DNA from: Paenibacillus tengchongensis
GTDB lineage: Bacteria > Bacillota > Bacilli > Paenibacillales > Paenibacillaceae
Direction of reading: 5' to 3'
DNA length: 64,000 nucleotides
Assembly: GCF_008973665.1 (NCBI RefSeq)
Contig: NZ_WACP01000020.1
Location: 54,800-118,799 of the forward strand
Shown: piece by piece, positions 33,342-42,669 of the stretch
Numbering within the stretch: the first letter of the stretch is position 1
How the letters are laid out: every line of letters begins with the position of its first letter
Notes under the pieces: generated by a model
What the model was told of the DNA's origin: nothing
Seen by the model: the letters and a program-made list of their open reading frames with translations, nothing else
Database searches by the model: none
Translations under genes and position numbers: made by a program

Positions 33342-34433
33342 TTAAAATGTCAGTGTCTCGTGAATCGGCCACTCGACGACCGCAGCCTCTCCAAGACGGA
33401 GATCGAATTGCTTTCTTGTATTTTGCATTCGTACGATAAAATGCGAATCGAGCCCTTTGACATTCAGGCCGATCAAATAAGAGGAGCCTGTGTAATTGAT
33501 GAAGGCTACTTCTCCGATTAGACGATTGTATCCCTGGCGCTCGGTGTCCCCTGCATCCTGAGGCTGACGTTGTACCAGAACGGCTTCCGGCCGGATCATG
33601 GCGTGGGCAGGAGGAGCGGATGGGCCGTTCCCGGCGTTCTCTGCGGACAGCCTATGCCCGCCGGGCAGTTCAAACCGCCAATAGCCAGCGGCCGGCTGTA
33701 CGGCCGATACGGGAAACAGGTTGGACTCACCCACGAAATCGGCAACGAACGGATCGGCAGGGTGCATATAAATTTCCTGGGGTGTCCCCATCTGAACAAT
33801 CCGCCCGCCATTCATGACGGCAATCCGGTCCGAAATGGTCATTGCCTCTTCCTGATCATGGGTCACGAATATGCCGGTAAAGCCGTATTCCCGCTGCAGA
33901 GCGCGGATTTCGATCCCCAGCGCCTGCCGGAGCTTCGCATCAAGGTTGCTGAGCGGCTCGTCGAACAGCACGAGCGGCGGCTTCAGCACCAGCGTCCTGG
34001 CCAAAGCGACACGCTGCTGCTGTCCGCCCGACATTTGCGCCGGATAACGCTCGGCAAGGTTAGCAAGCTGTACGGACTCCAGGGCTCCCATTACCCGGCC
34101 CTTGATCTCCCCCTTCGGCACACCGTGCCGCTTCAACCCGAAGGCTACATTCTCAAATACCGTTAAATGAGGAAACAGAGCGTAATTTTGAAACACCAGC
34201 CCGACATCGCGCTTATGCGGCGGTACATGTGTAAGCTCGCGCCCGTCCAGCTGAATGGATCCGGAGGTCGGGGAGTGCATGCCCGCGATCATGCGCAGGG
34301 TCGTTGTTTTGCCGCAGCCGCTCGGGCCCAGGAGAGACAGCATTTCACCGCTTTCCACTGCAATATTCAGATTTTGGACCACTGTGTTGCTGCCGTATTG
34401 TTTGACCAGGTCTTGTATGATGAGTTGGCTCAT
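33342..34433 (-). CDS. ABC transporter ATP-binding protein, polyamine (PotA) type
   Basis: The 363-residue ATPase has Walker A GPSGCGKTT, Q-loop FQNYALFPHLTV, signature SGGQQQRVALAR, Walker B LVLFDEPLSNLD and H-loop FVTHDQEEA. A TOBE domain fills the last 100 residues. It is the last gene of a five-gene operon with two permeases, a binding protein and an amidohydrolase. The group belongs to the spermidine/putrescine-iron-thiamine-phosphonate class; the substrate cannot be fixed from sequence. Confidence 0.9.
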   Translation of the reverse strand: MSQLIIQDLVKQYGSNTVVQNLNIAVESGEMLSLLGPSGCGKTTTLRMIAGMHSPTSGSIQLDGRELTHVPPHKRDVGLVFQNYALFPHLTVFENVAFGLKRHGVPKGEIKGRVMGALESVQLANLAERYPAQMSGGQQQRVALARTLVLKPPLVLFDEPLSNLDAKLRQALGIEIRALQREYGFTGIFVTHDQEEAMTISDRIAVMNGGRIVQMGTPQEIYMHPADPFVADFVGESNLFPVSAVQPAAGYWRFELPGGHRLSAENAGNGPSAPPAHAMIRPEAVLVQRQPQDAGDTERQGYNRLIGEVAFINYTGSSYLIGLNVKGLDSHFIVRMQNTRKQFDLRLGEAAVVEWPIHETLTF

Positions 34434-34451
34434 TCCTGTGCACCTCCCTTG

Positions 34452-35234
34452 TTAAGTTCTGCCGCTTCGTTTGGTCATCAGGATACCGATCAGGCCGACG
34501 AGGACGGTTCCGGCAATAATTATAGAAGAAATGGCCGCAAGCGACGGCGACAGATTAAATTGAATGTCTGAGTAAATCGTCATCGGCAGCGTCGTAATTC
34601 CCGGTCCCGTCAGGAAAAGGGCGATGACGAGCTCATCGAAGGACAGCACCAGGCTGAGGAACGCACTGGCGAGAAGAGACGGTCTGGCCAGCGGGAGCGT
34701 AACCAGAAAGAAGGTTCGTACCGGAGATGCCCCCAGTACTATGGATGCCTCCTCTACTGAACGCTCCATCCGCGAGAAACCGGCCAGCATTGTCCGGATG
34801 ACATAAGGCACGATAAGCACGATATGTGCAAGCAGAAGACGCATAAAGAACATTTGCACACCCAGCGAGCTGAAGAAAATCAGCAGGCCGATGCCGAAGA
34901 GCAGCGTCGGAATAACCAGCGGCGACAGAAACAAGGACAGCAGCGCCTGTTTAAACCGAAACTCGAAGCGCTGGATGGCGTAAGCCGCCATCGTTCCGAC
35001 CGGCAGGGCCACTGCCGTTGTGGCGACAGCCAGCTTAATGCTGTTCCAGAACGGCTCGGTATACTTACCGCCCGTCAGAACAGCCTCGTACCATTTTAGA
35101 GAGAAGCCCTCCGGCGGAAATACAAGATACTCTCCCGGGTTGAAGGAGGATATCACGATGACTAGCAGCGGAGCCATTATAAACAGATAGATCAGCGTGT
35201 TTACGGCGGTCAGCAGGGGGAACTTCCGCTTCAT
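34452..35234 (-). CDS. ABC transporter permease (PotC-like)
   Basis: The 260-residue membrane protein has about six helices and the inner-membrane coupling loop with EEASIVLGASPVRTFFLVTLP. Its ATG overlaps the stop of the preceding permease by four bases, so translation is coupled. It should form the PotC-type half of the channel. Confidence 0.9.
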   Translation of the reverse strand: MKRKFPLLTAVNTLIYLFIMAPLLVIVISSFNPGEYLVFPPEGFSLKWYEAVLTGGKYTEPFWNSIKLAVATTAVALPVGTMAAYAIQRFEFRFKQALLSLFLSPLVIPTLLFGIGLLIFFSSLGVQMFFMRLLLAHIVLIVPYVIRTMLAGFSRMERSVEEASIVLGASPVRTFFLVTLPLARPSLLASAFLSLVLSFDELVIALFLTGPGITTLPMTIYSDIQFNLSPSLAAISSIIIAGTVLVGLIGILMTKRSGRT

Positions 35235-36094
35235 CCCAGATTCACTCCTTTCGGACCCCGGCGGTTCAAAATCCGCTTGTACAATCCGGTAACGAGGAGC
35301 ATGGTCACCAGCAGAATGACGCCCATGGCCGACGCGTAGGGCCAGTTGAGCATATTGATGGTCTGGTTATAAATTTCCGTCGCCATCAGCTTGACTTTGG
35401 CGCCGCCGACAAGCGACGGTGTAACGAAGAAGCTGAGCGTAATCGAGAAGACGAGCAGCGTTCCGGCGATAATTCCCGGCATGGACAGCGGCAGCGTGAC
35501 GAACCAGAACACCTTGGGACCCGACGCCCCCAGATTGGAAGCCGCACTCTCCAGATTGCGGTCGAGTCCTTCCAGAACCGAATACAGGACAAGGACCATA
35601 TACGGGAGCATGACATGAACCAAGGCGATAATGACACCGGCAGGCGTATAGAGCAAATCCAGCGGTTGTGAGATCAAACCGATGGCTATAAGCGTTTCGT
35701 TAAGTATCCCTTTTCGCCCCAAAATAATAATCCAGCCGAAGTTGCGAATCACTGCGCTCGTCAGAAGCGGCAGCGCAATCAGCATCAGCAGCATGAACCG
35801 GCGCTCGGGACGGGCCCTGGCGACCCCATAGGCAAGGCTGTAACCGAGCACCAGACAGACAAAGCTGACGATAATGCCGATATATACAGAGCGCCACAGC
35901 ATCTGCATATAGAACGGATCACTAAAAAATCTGATGTATTGCTCCATGGCAAAAGCCGCCTGCATCGCACCCGAAGGATCCGTACGGTAAAAACTGAGGA
36001 CCAGCAGCCTACCGAGCGGAACAACGAACACCAGCAGAAGGATCAGCAGGCCGGGAGAAAGCAGAATCCAGTATGGTGGTATCCGCCTCAGCAT
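35231..36094 (-). CDS. ABC transporter permease (PotB-like)
   Basis: The 287-residue protein has about six membrane helices and a coupling loop ESAASNLGASGPKVFWFVTLP. I used ATG 36094 after GGGGGAGG; the open frame continues upstream without a site. It partners the next permease and the PotA-like ATPase. Confidence 0.9.
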   Translation of the reverse strand: MLRRIPPYWILLSPGLLILLLVFVVPLGRLLVLSFYRTDPSGAMQAAFAMEQYIRFFSDPFYMQMLWRSVYIGIIVSFVCLVLGYSLAYGVARARPERRFMLLMLIALPLLTSAVIRNFGWIIILGRKGILNETLIAIGLISQPLDLLYTPAGVIIALVHVMLPYMVLVLYSVLEGLDRNLESAASNLGASGPKVFWFVTLPLSMPGIIAGTLLVFSITLSFFVTPSLVGGAKVKLMATEIYNQTINMLNWPYASAMGVILLVTMLLVTGLYKRILNRRGPKGVNLG

Positions 36095-36129
36095 GGATTT
36101 GCCTCCCCCTTCCCTGACCTTCGGAGTAA

Positions 36130-37215
36130 CTACTGTGTAATTAACTTGCTCCACTCTTCCATCCACTCCGCTTTATTGTTGTTTACCAACTCGAGGTCCA
36201 ACCGGGTCAGCCCGTTAAAGGTTTCTTCTCCGTAGGGCAGAATGGCCTTAAGCTCATCCGTCAATTCCGTCTTGCTGTTCGTCGGCGAATATCCGCCGCC
36301 CTCTGCGGTCTTAACCTGGATGTCGGGACGAAGCAGGAAATCCACATATTTCCTGGCAAGCTCTGAATTCGGACTTCCCTTGACTACCTGAGCGGTCATA
36401 TAAATGCCTACTGCACCTTCTTCGGGAAGGGCGAAGCTGATCGGCACACCCTGCTTGCCGAAAGTATAAGCATAACCGGAGTCAAACGGGGCAATCCATG
36501 CTTCGTCTTGCGCGAACAGATTGCCGACCTCGGGGCTGGATTTAACGATAGCCGCCGTATTAGGGAGGAGCTCCTTGATCGCATCTAGCCCGGGCTGAAT
36601 GTTATCCTCACCGCCTCCGTTCATCCGGGCGGCGGCAACAAGAAACTGATTGCCGTAAGTGTTGGAGATGTCGACCAGGCCCACCTGTCCTTTGTATTCA
36701 TCCTTCCACAAATCTTTCCAGGAGGTCGGAGCGGCTGGTATAGCTTCATGATTATAAATGATTCCAAGCGCTTCATATCCGAAATATGGGGCATATCCGT
36801 CAGCGTTCAGCGCATCAGGATACAGATCCCCCAGGTTATCCATCTGGTCAGGATCGATCTTCTCGATCAAATCCTCTTTGGCCGCAATCTGCTCCTGTCC
36901 GCCGGAGAACAGAACGACATCCAGCGTAGGGTTGTTCTTCTCCGCCCGGATTCTGGCGAGCGCATCGGCAGAATACAGGGTAACCACTTCAACCTTGGCA
37001 TTGTACTCCTCTTCAAACTGCTTAATATATTCACGTTGCGTCTCTTCAATGGCGCCTCCGAACGAAGTGACTACCAGCTTGCCGCCGGCTGTACCGGCGT
37101 TTCCGTTCTCGTCTGCAGCCGCTGCCGGATCATTGCCGTTCGAGCTGCATCCGGTTGCCGTAATCAGCAGTGCCAGCACGCCTGCCGCCGCTTTTCCAAA
37201 GATCGGTTTACGCAT
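36130..37215 (-). CDS. Extracellular solute-binding lipoprotein (PotD-like)
   Basis: The 361-residue protein has a lipoprotein signal (LLITATGC, Cys at about 23) and then a family 1 binding fold starting KLVVTSFGGAIEETQREYI. Other conserved strings are LGIIYNHEAIPAAPTSWKDL and LARKYVDFLL. It captures the substrate outside the membrane. ATG 37215 follows GAGGGGGTGA. The fold is shared by polyamine, iron and phosphonate carriers, so the ligand is open. Confidence 0.9.
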   Translation of the reverse strand: MRKPIFGKAAAGVLALLITATGCSSNGNDPAAAADENGNAGTAGGKLVVTSFGGAIEETQREYIKQFEEEYNAKVEVVTLYSADALARIRAEKNNPTLDVVLFSGGQEQIAAKEDLIEKIDPDQMDNLGDLYPDALNADGYAPYFGYEALGIIYNHEAIPAAPTSWKDLWKDEYKGQVGLVDISNTYGNQFLVAAARMNGGGEDNIQPGLDAIKELLPNTAAIVKSSPEVGNLFAQDEAWIAPFDSGYAYTFGKQGVPISFALPEEGAVGIYMTAQVVKGSPNSELARKYVDFLLRPDIQVKTAEGGGYSPTNSKTELTDELKAILPYGEETFNGLTRLDLELVNNNKAEWMEEWSKLITQ

Positions 37216-37231
37216 TGCATTCACCCCCTCT

Positions 37232-38434
37232 TCAGTTCGAAATAGTGAGATTGTCAGCCGACATATAACGGTTCGAATACTTGTCCCAGTTTCGGATATA
37301 AAGGCCGCGTGCATTCTCCGACAGCACCAGAGAGGCGGCATCGTAAGCGTAAGCCTCATCAATGATCCGTTCTCCGACAAGGTCCGTCAGCAGAAGACCC
37401 AGTTCCTTCCTGATGACCCGTGCGCCGAGCCAGCTGACTTCCGGTATCGTAAACCCGTCTGAGCCGTACAGCACCTTGGTAAAAGGAGCCATTTCAAAAA
37501 TTTGTCTCAGCTTTGGCCGGACACCAATGCTGCTGAAAGGAATCATGGAAGAAAGGTCAAGGTAAACGGACGGATACTGGTTAACAAGATAACCGGCTTC
37601 TTCCACAAAGGGATAGGCGGTGTGTATAAAAATAATTTTGAGGCTGCGGTAGTGGGGATCGCTGAGGATTTCATGCATCAGCAGCGGGCTGGACAGCTTA
37701 ACATCGATCATCGGGGCGTCTCCGGCTCCGGAATGCATCTGGATCGGAATATCATAATCCATACAAAGCTCAAATGCCTGCAGAACCAGGTAATCGCGGA
37801 TGTCTTTTTCGGCTGCGCGGTCGGAGGGGTTGCTTAGGAAGCGCTCATAACTGGCCGCCGCTTCGGCGCGTCCGATGGGGCGGATGCCAAGTCCGGTATG
37901 GTAGGCGATCACAGTCTTATAAGCGATGGTGCCACAGTTCTCGACCTCATCGCGCAGCTCGGCGAGATACATATCTTCCAGCTCTCCAAAAGGAAGCTTC
38001 TGCTCAAACATAGGATGGAAGGTAGCCTCCACACGATGGATGCGGCGCGTCGGCACGGCAGAAGTGACCTCGTGGAACCAGTCCAGCTCTTCTGCGGCCA
38101 ACCGGCTTCCCATTACAGGAAAACCGTAGTCCACCAGCATGGATTCCATGCCGGCATCCTGCAGCAGCAGGTCTACGTAAGCCTTAGGCGAAGCTGCATA
38201 TCGTTCGTTCCGCGCCTGAATCAGCGCATCGTCCGAAATGGCGGGATCCAGTCCAAGCAGATCGATCATCTCTTTACGTACCATTTTAAACAGCAGCGTG
38301 TTTCGCGTATGGTAACTGTCCGGGGGAATCAGCGAGAGCGTAAAGCAGTTGTCGAATGTCTTCTTTTCTCTCGTTGGCATAAACGGATGGCAGTGGTCGT
38401 CAATCATGGGCATTTTGCTTAAATCAATAGCCAT
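37232..38434 (-). CDS. Amidohydrolase-family metal-dependent hydrolase
   Basis: The 400-residue TIM-barrel protein has the metal motif DDHCHPF at its N-terminus, later IPIQMHSGAGDAP, IFIHTAYPF and LYGSDGF. This pattern matches the COG2159-type amidohydrolases, including those fused or linked to glutamine-synthetase-like proteins (FluG-N). It is the first gene of the operon with the ABC transporter. I infer that it cleaves the imported compound, perhaps an amide or glutamylated amine. It sits directly behind a GntR-type operator. Confidence 0.85.
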   Translation of the reverse strand: MAIDLSKMPMIDDHCHPFMPTREKKTFDNCFTLSLIPPDSYHTRNTLLFKMVRKEMIDLLGLDPAISDDALIQARNERYAASPKAYVDLLLQDAGMESMLVDYGFPVMGSRLAAEELDWFHEVTSAVPTRRIHRVEATFHPMFEQKLPFGELEDMYLAELRDEVENCGTIAYKTVIAYHTGLGIRPIGRAEAAASYERFLSNPSDRAAEKDIRDYLVLQAFELCMDYDIPIQMHSGAGDAPMIDVKLSSPLLMHEILSDPHYRSLKIIFIHTAYPFVEEAGYLVNQYPSVYLDLSSMIPFSSIGVRPKLRQIFEMAPFTKVLYGSDGFTIPEVSWLGARVIRKELGLLLTDLVGERIIDEAYAYDAASLVLSENARGLYIRNWDKYSNRYMSADNLTISN

Positions 38435-38475
38435 TGGTTCTCCCCCTCATGTCTGATAAACAAATTGTTTTTGTT

Positions 38476-38513
38476 ATTGTATACAATATAAGATGTTCTC
38501 TCTCCTTTGTCAA
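38476..38513 (-). promoter_or_regulatory. Strong promoter overlapped by a GntR-type palindrome
   Basis: The minus strand has consensus TTGACA (38508-38513), 17 bases, then TATATT (38485-38490). The perfect palindrome ATTGTATACAAT (38476-38487) overlaps the -10 and the start of transcription. FadR/FCD-type GntR repressors bind such sites, and one is encoded 0.2 kb upstream. Repression released by the transported compound is likely. Confidence 0.85.
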
Positions 38514-38593
38514 CAAAAGTAACATTATAGGGGGTGAAAAGATAATTTTATCGAAACTATGTTAGGTAATATTACAATGAACTGAGCAGGATA

Positions 38594-38646
38594 GAAAAAG
38601 GCCGCCCTTCCCACTCCCGGAAAAGGGTGGTAAAGCGGCGGCCGTG
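38594..38646 (-). terminator. Terminator of the GntR regulator gene
   Basis: GGCCGCCGC and GGGCGGCC enclose a second hairpin and end in TTTTTC on the minus strand. Confidence 0.75.
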
Positions 38647-38669
38647 TATGTTAGCTATTGACGAATCGG

Positions 38670-39344
38670 TTACTGTCCCAACGTGTGATGTGGCTGTGCG
38701 GGTTTGTCGCCGTATCCGTGAATCAGCAGTTCCTGTCGTGCCCGGTTCCAGTTCTGCTGAGTGTATTGTCTGGCTTTCTCGGGATTCCGCGCCTTTAGCG
38801 CATCTAATATGCCCTGATGCTCAAGCGTAGCCTTCTCCAGATTAAAGCCCGTTACAAACCGGGTCTGAATTTGATACGTTTTGTGAAAAAGCTTCTCCAC
38901 ATGTCTGATAAGCAGTTTGTTGGAACACATCCGGTGCAGCGTCCGGTGGAATTCGATGTCGCACTCCTTCCACTTGTAGAAATCCGCGAGCTCCTTCTGC
39001 TCGTTCATCCGGTCAATTAATTCCTGAAGCTGCTTCAGATCAGCCTCGGAAGGCTGCTTGGCGGCCAGGTAGGCGATCATCCCTTCAACGCCCTCCATCA
39101 TTTCATAACATTCGTTCACGTCTTGGGCGGTCAGCACGCTGACATAAGCGCCCTTTCGGGGATATACGGTAATGAAACCGTCGACGGACAACAAACGAAT
39201 GGCTTCGCGAACGGGAGTCCGGCTCATATCCAGCTTCTTAGCATACTCTTCTTCAATGATGGGCTGGCCTGGGGTCAGCTTGTTCTCCTCGATATCCCGA
39301 AGAATGCTGCTGTATGCAATTTCCGCTTGGTTTTGCTTGCCCAT
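38670..39344 (-). CDS. GntR-family regulator (FCD type)
   Basis: The 224-residue protein has a winged helix at about 10-75 (LTPGQPIIEEEYAKKLDMSR and TPVREAIRLLSVDGF) and a helical FCD ligand domain with candidate metal ligands in DIEFHRTLH and LEHQGILDAL. I use ATG 39344 after AAGGAGG. It is separated by a terminator from the operon it probably represses; a matching palindrome covers that operon's promoter. Confidence 0.9.
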   Translation of the reverse strand: MGKQNQAEIAYSSILRDIEENKLTPGQPIIEEEYAKKLDMSRTPVREAIRLLSVDGFITVYPRKGAYVSVLTAQDVNECYEMMEGVEGMIAYLAAKQPSEADLKQLQELIDRMNEQKELADFYKWKECDIEFHRTLHRMCSNKLLIRHVEKLFHKTYQIQTRFVTGFNLEKATLEHQGILDALKARNPEKARQYTQQNWNRARQELLIHGYGDKPAQPHHTLGQ

Positions 39345-39500
39345 GGGCACAGCCTCCTTCATGTCAACAACTCGCACATAATTATACTGAGAGGGAATGC
39401 CAATTGTAAAGGCTGGAAGGATCCCCCTCTTCAAATGAAGCTCTGATTCCTAAAAAAGAGTACTGCCTGGCTTATCCCGTCCCGGTCATTCCGTATACAG

Positions 39501-39539
39501 AAAAGAGGCGCCTTGCGCCGGCCGCCCGGCCGGGAAGAC
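39501..39539 (-). terminator. trxB terminator
   Basis: GGCGC-AAG-GCGCC followed by TCTTTTC lies just after a CCGGCC-rich stem on the minus strand. It lies about 50 bases after trxB; the rest of 39345-39590 is empty. Confidence 0.6.
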
Positions 39540-39590
39540 ACCCCCTGATGTTATTGCAGCAATGTTAATGCTTTCCCTTGTCTGCCGGGT

Positions 39591-40544
39591 TTATTTGTCG
39601 AGCGTCTCGCTCCAGTCGTGCACCATGCTGCCTTCCAGATACTTCTCGGCGTCCATAGCGGCCATACAGCCGCTTCCCGCTGCCGAAATCGCCTGGCGGT
39701 AACGGGTATCCTGCACGTCGCCGCAAGCGAATACGCCCGGTATGTTGGTCTCCGTTGTTCCCGGATTAACCACGATATACCCGTTCGCATCCGTTGTAAT
39801 CTGCCCGCCGAGGAAAGCCGTATTCGGTGTATGGCCGATCGCCACGAATACTCCGTCTGCTTCCACCAGTTCTTCCGCGCCGGTCTCGTTGTTGCGGACC
39901 TGAAGGCCCTTCACCCCGGTCTCGGTTACAGCCACTTCCAGCGGGGTCCGGTTGAGGGCCCAGGAGATTTTCGGATTCTCCCGCGCGCGGTCCTGCATGA
40001 TCTTGGAGGCGCGCAGCTCATCGCGGCGGTGAACCAGCGTCACATCCGAAGCGAAGCGGGTGAGAAAGCTGGCTTCCTCCATGGCGGAGTCGCCGCCACC
40101 GATAACAATAATCTTCTTGCCGCGGAAAAAGAATCCGTCGCAGGTGGCGCAGGTACTGACACCCCGGCCCACATTCTCTTTCTCGCCGGGTATACCCAGA
40201 TACCTTGCTGAAGCTCCCGTGGAAATGATGACGGTCTCCGCTTCCAGCACAACCTTGCCCTCCAGCGTAAGACGGAACGGACGAGCCGAGAAATCCACCG
40301 ACTCCACCCAGCCATTGCGGAACTCAGCACCGAATCGGGTCGCTTGCTTGCGCATATTCTCCATCAGCTCAGGACCTAGAATACCTTCAGGAAAACCAGG
40401 GAAGTTCTCCACTTCCGTTGTCGTAGTCAACTGTCCACCCGGCTGCAATCCTTCAATGACGAGCGGGTTCAGATTGGCACGCGCCAAATAAATCGCGGCC
40501 GTCAGCCCGGCCGGGCCTGTTCCGATTACAATCGCTTTGTACAT
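39591..40544 (-). CDS. trxB: Thioredoxin-disulfide reductase
   Basis: The 317-residue FAD enzyme reduces thioredoxin with NADPH. FAD loop GTGPAGLTAAIYLARA, redox pair Cys132/Cys135 in TCATCDGFFF, NADPH loop GGGDSAMEEA and C-terminal GVFACGDVQD are all present. ATG 40544 has AAAGGAGGG. It follows the TPR protein by 49 bases, as trxB follows yvcD in B. subtilis. Confidence 0.97.
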   Translation of the reverse strand: MYKAIVIGTGPAGLTAAIYLARANLNPLVIEGLQPGGQLTTTTEVENFPGFPEGILGPELMENMRKQATRFGAEFRNGWVESVDFSARPFRLTLEGKVVLEAETVIISTGASARYLGIPGEKENVGRGVSTCATCDGFFFRGKKIIVIGGGDSAMEEASFLTRFASDVTLVHRRDELRASKIMQDRARENPKISWALNRTPLEVAVTETGVKGLQVRNNETGAEELVEADGVFVAIGHTPNTAFLGGQITTDANGYIVVNPGTTETNIPGVFACGDVQDTRYRQAISAAGSGCMAAMDAEKYLEGSMVHDWSETLDK

Positions 40545-40593
40545 TGCTCTTGCCCTCCTTTAGGTTCTCATAACGCCTTGGTTGCTAATTAGA

Positions 40594-42339
40594 TTATATC
40601 TTCTCCGTTGATGAAGGGAAAATACCCAAACCGGACAAGTCGTCAAAGGTCTCGCAAATCTCCTCGATTCTCCGGACATACCGGCTGACCATGGAGACGG
40701 TAACCGAATAACGCTGGGCGATCTCCCGGTAAGTCACCGGACGCCCGTACAGCTTGGCGACTCTGTATTCCAGCGCTGCCGACCAGCCCTGGGTATGTCG
40801 GAACGGCGGAACATCCGGCTGCAGGCGGTCAACAAACCGCTGCCACAGCAGTTCCGCAGCCTTCTTCTGATGGGCATCGAAGCGCCGGTCCATCATAGTG
40901 GTCGTCTGGTCAATGATCCGCTGCCATTCCTCTTTCCACTCCAGCGCCCCCTTGGGCGGCAATGGCAGCCGTTCCTGCTCTGCCGCAGAGACATCCTCTC
41001 CTTCTGGACCGCCGATCAGACGCTGCAGACTGAGCAGCGCCGTTTCCGGCAGGCCTTCCTCCAGAGAGGGTTCCTGTTCCATCAGCTTACGCAGCATTTC
41101 CGCCGTCCCGCTGTTGCCGATCCAGCGGAGCGCTTCCGTCACCTGCCGCTGCGTATCACTGTCTCCGTAGCGCAGCGCCCAGAAGAACGAGGCCCGCAGC
41201 AATGGATTGCTTTGCACTTCCCGGGCCAGCGTATCGGGGCTCTCCGCCCACTGCTTCAGCTGCTCTTGAAAAGGCAGCTGATAATTGTAGCTGATCGCAG
41301 GCATTGGCTGGCCGGCCTTGCCGGCGGCCTGCAGCTGAGTCAGAAAGAAGCTCGGCACCGGCGAAGCCGGGTCGAGTCTGGCGGCCTGACGCCAGCAGTG
41401 CAGTGCCTCGTCATACAAGCCGCTGTTGCTTGCAGCCGCCGCACAGTAATGATGAAGGCTGGCGTCGCCTGCTGCCTCTGCTTCTTTAAGCAAACGGCGA
41501 AAATGGCTGTAGGCGATCCGGTGTCTGCCGAGAATTCCCATCGTGGTGGCCATTTTGAACACATGCTCCTGATGGAACGGTACGGTAGTCTCCAGCATCG
41601 ACACCAGCACGGCGAGCTGCTCTTTATCGCCTGCATACTGCAGCAGAATCGCCATGTTGCACAGTGCATGCAGATTGCCCGGATCCTGCTCCAGTACTTC
41701 CGACAGGCACTCCCGCGATTTGGCGAAATGCCCCATGTAGAAATAGGCCAGGGCCAGATTGTTGCGGGCGGCCAGAAAATCGGGAGAGGTATCTAGAATC
41801 TCTTCAAGCAGCTTCACCGCCTGCTGAAATTTCCCTTCCTCCAGCAGACGGCGGGCCCGTTCGTGCTCCACAACGCCCTCCCGGCTGCGGATGCGCACGA
41901 GTGGTGCTGGCCGGTCTAGCTCATACTGCAGCAACTCCATCAATTCTTCCGACTCGACCAGATATTCACCGTTTGCATCCTCTTCCAGATAAGTCACCAG
42001 CGACTGTTCAGCCGCTTCGAAATTATCCATATTGGCGAAGTTGTTCGCCATGTAGAAGTGACACTCGGTCATTCCCGGCTCAATCTTATCCAGCACATGC
42101 CGCAAAATGTCATTGGACGCCTCGTAATCGCCCATCTCTGATAATATACCCGCCAAATTGCAATGATTCACCGGATTCTCCGGTTCATATTCCACAGCCT
42201 TGCGGAAATTCCGTAATGCCTTATCATATTGAAAGCGGTCCAAGGACCGTACGGCTCTTTCAAAGAAAAAATTGGCATCCAGAGTGATTGGAACCACGTT
42301 GCCGTGATCCGTATCCTTCTCTGATGTTAATTCTGTCAT
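40594..42339 (-). CDS. Tetratricopeptide-repeat protein with C-terminal HTH
   Basis: The 581-residue protein has TPR units from about residue 25 to 330 (for example YDKALRNFRKAVEYEPENPV, FQQAVKLLEEILDTSPDFL). The C-terminal 60 residues contain VTYREIAQRYSVTVSMVSRY, a clear helix-turn-helix. It resembles B. subtilis YvcD in size and position before trxB. A scaffold with nucleic-acid-binding ability is inferred. I use ATG 42339; the frame extends to 42396 without a ribosome site. Confidence 0.85.
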   Translation of the reverse strand: MTELTSEKDTDHGNVVPITLDANFFFERAVRSLDRFQYDKALRNFRKAVEYEPENPVNHCNLAGILSEMGDYEASNDILRHVLDKIEPGMTECHFYMANNFANMDNFEAAEQSLVTYLEEDANGEYLVESEELMELLQYELDRPAPLVRIRSREGVVEHERARRLLEEGKFQQAVKLLEEILDTSPDFLAARNNLALAYFYMGHFAKSRECLSEVLEQDPGNLHALCNMAILLQYAGDKEQLAVLVSMLETTVPFHQEHVFKMATTMGILGRHRIAYSHFRRLLKEAEAAGDASLHHYCAAAASNSGLYDEALHCWRQAARLDPASPVPSFFLTQLQAAGKAGQPMPAISYNYQLPFQEQLKQWAESPDTLAREVQSNPLLRASFFWALRYGDSDTQRQVTEALRWIGNSGTAEMLRKLMEQEPSLEEGLPETALLSLQRLIGGPEGEDVSAAEQERLPLPPKGALEWKEEWQRIIDQTTTMMDRRFDAHQKKAAELLWQRFVDRLQPDVPPFRHTQGWSAALEYRVAKLYGRPVTYREIAQRYSVTVSMVSRYVRRIEEICETFDDLSGLGIFPSSTEKI

Positions 42340-42466
42340 GGAAGCAAGGCACCCCCCTTTACAGCTTCCCGTTCCAAGCAAAATAGGAGACGGCACAGCA
42401 CTTCATGTCCGCTCCCATCCTGGATTGTCTGATCTACTTCGGTTATGGCTTTCAATGCCTTCACCC

Positions 42467-42472
42467 AGTATA
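42467..42472 (-). promoter_or_regulatory. Extended -10 promoter of the TPR-trxB unit
   Basis: TGGTATACT on the minus strand is an extended -10 box; no good -35 exists at normal distance. It lies about 130 bases before the TPR gene, in a 330-base gap that otherwise holds only the prs terminator. Confidence 0.45.
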
Positions 42473-42571
42473 CCACATGTCTGTGGAAGATTCTCAAGCA
42501 TTAGAGGAAGCTGCAGCAAGGAAAATGCTAGATATAGCCTGACTTCTTGCGGTGCAAAGAACGCTGTAAAC

Positions 42572-42599
42572 GTAAAGCAGCCCCACAAAGTGGGGCTGT
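42572..42599 (-). terminator. Probable terminator of the his-prs operon
   Basis: CAGCCCCAC-TTT-GTGGGGCTG forms a strong stem on the minus strand; the following T-rich stretch is short (CTTTACG). Confidence 0.55.
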
Positions 42600-42669
42600 A
42601 CCTGGAGCCGATTGAGGCGCTTTTGCCAAGGGCGCCGTCATATCCCTTCTATACTCAGGAAAGCGGGAA

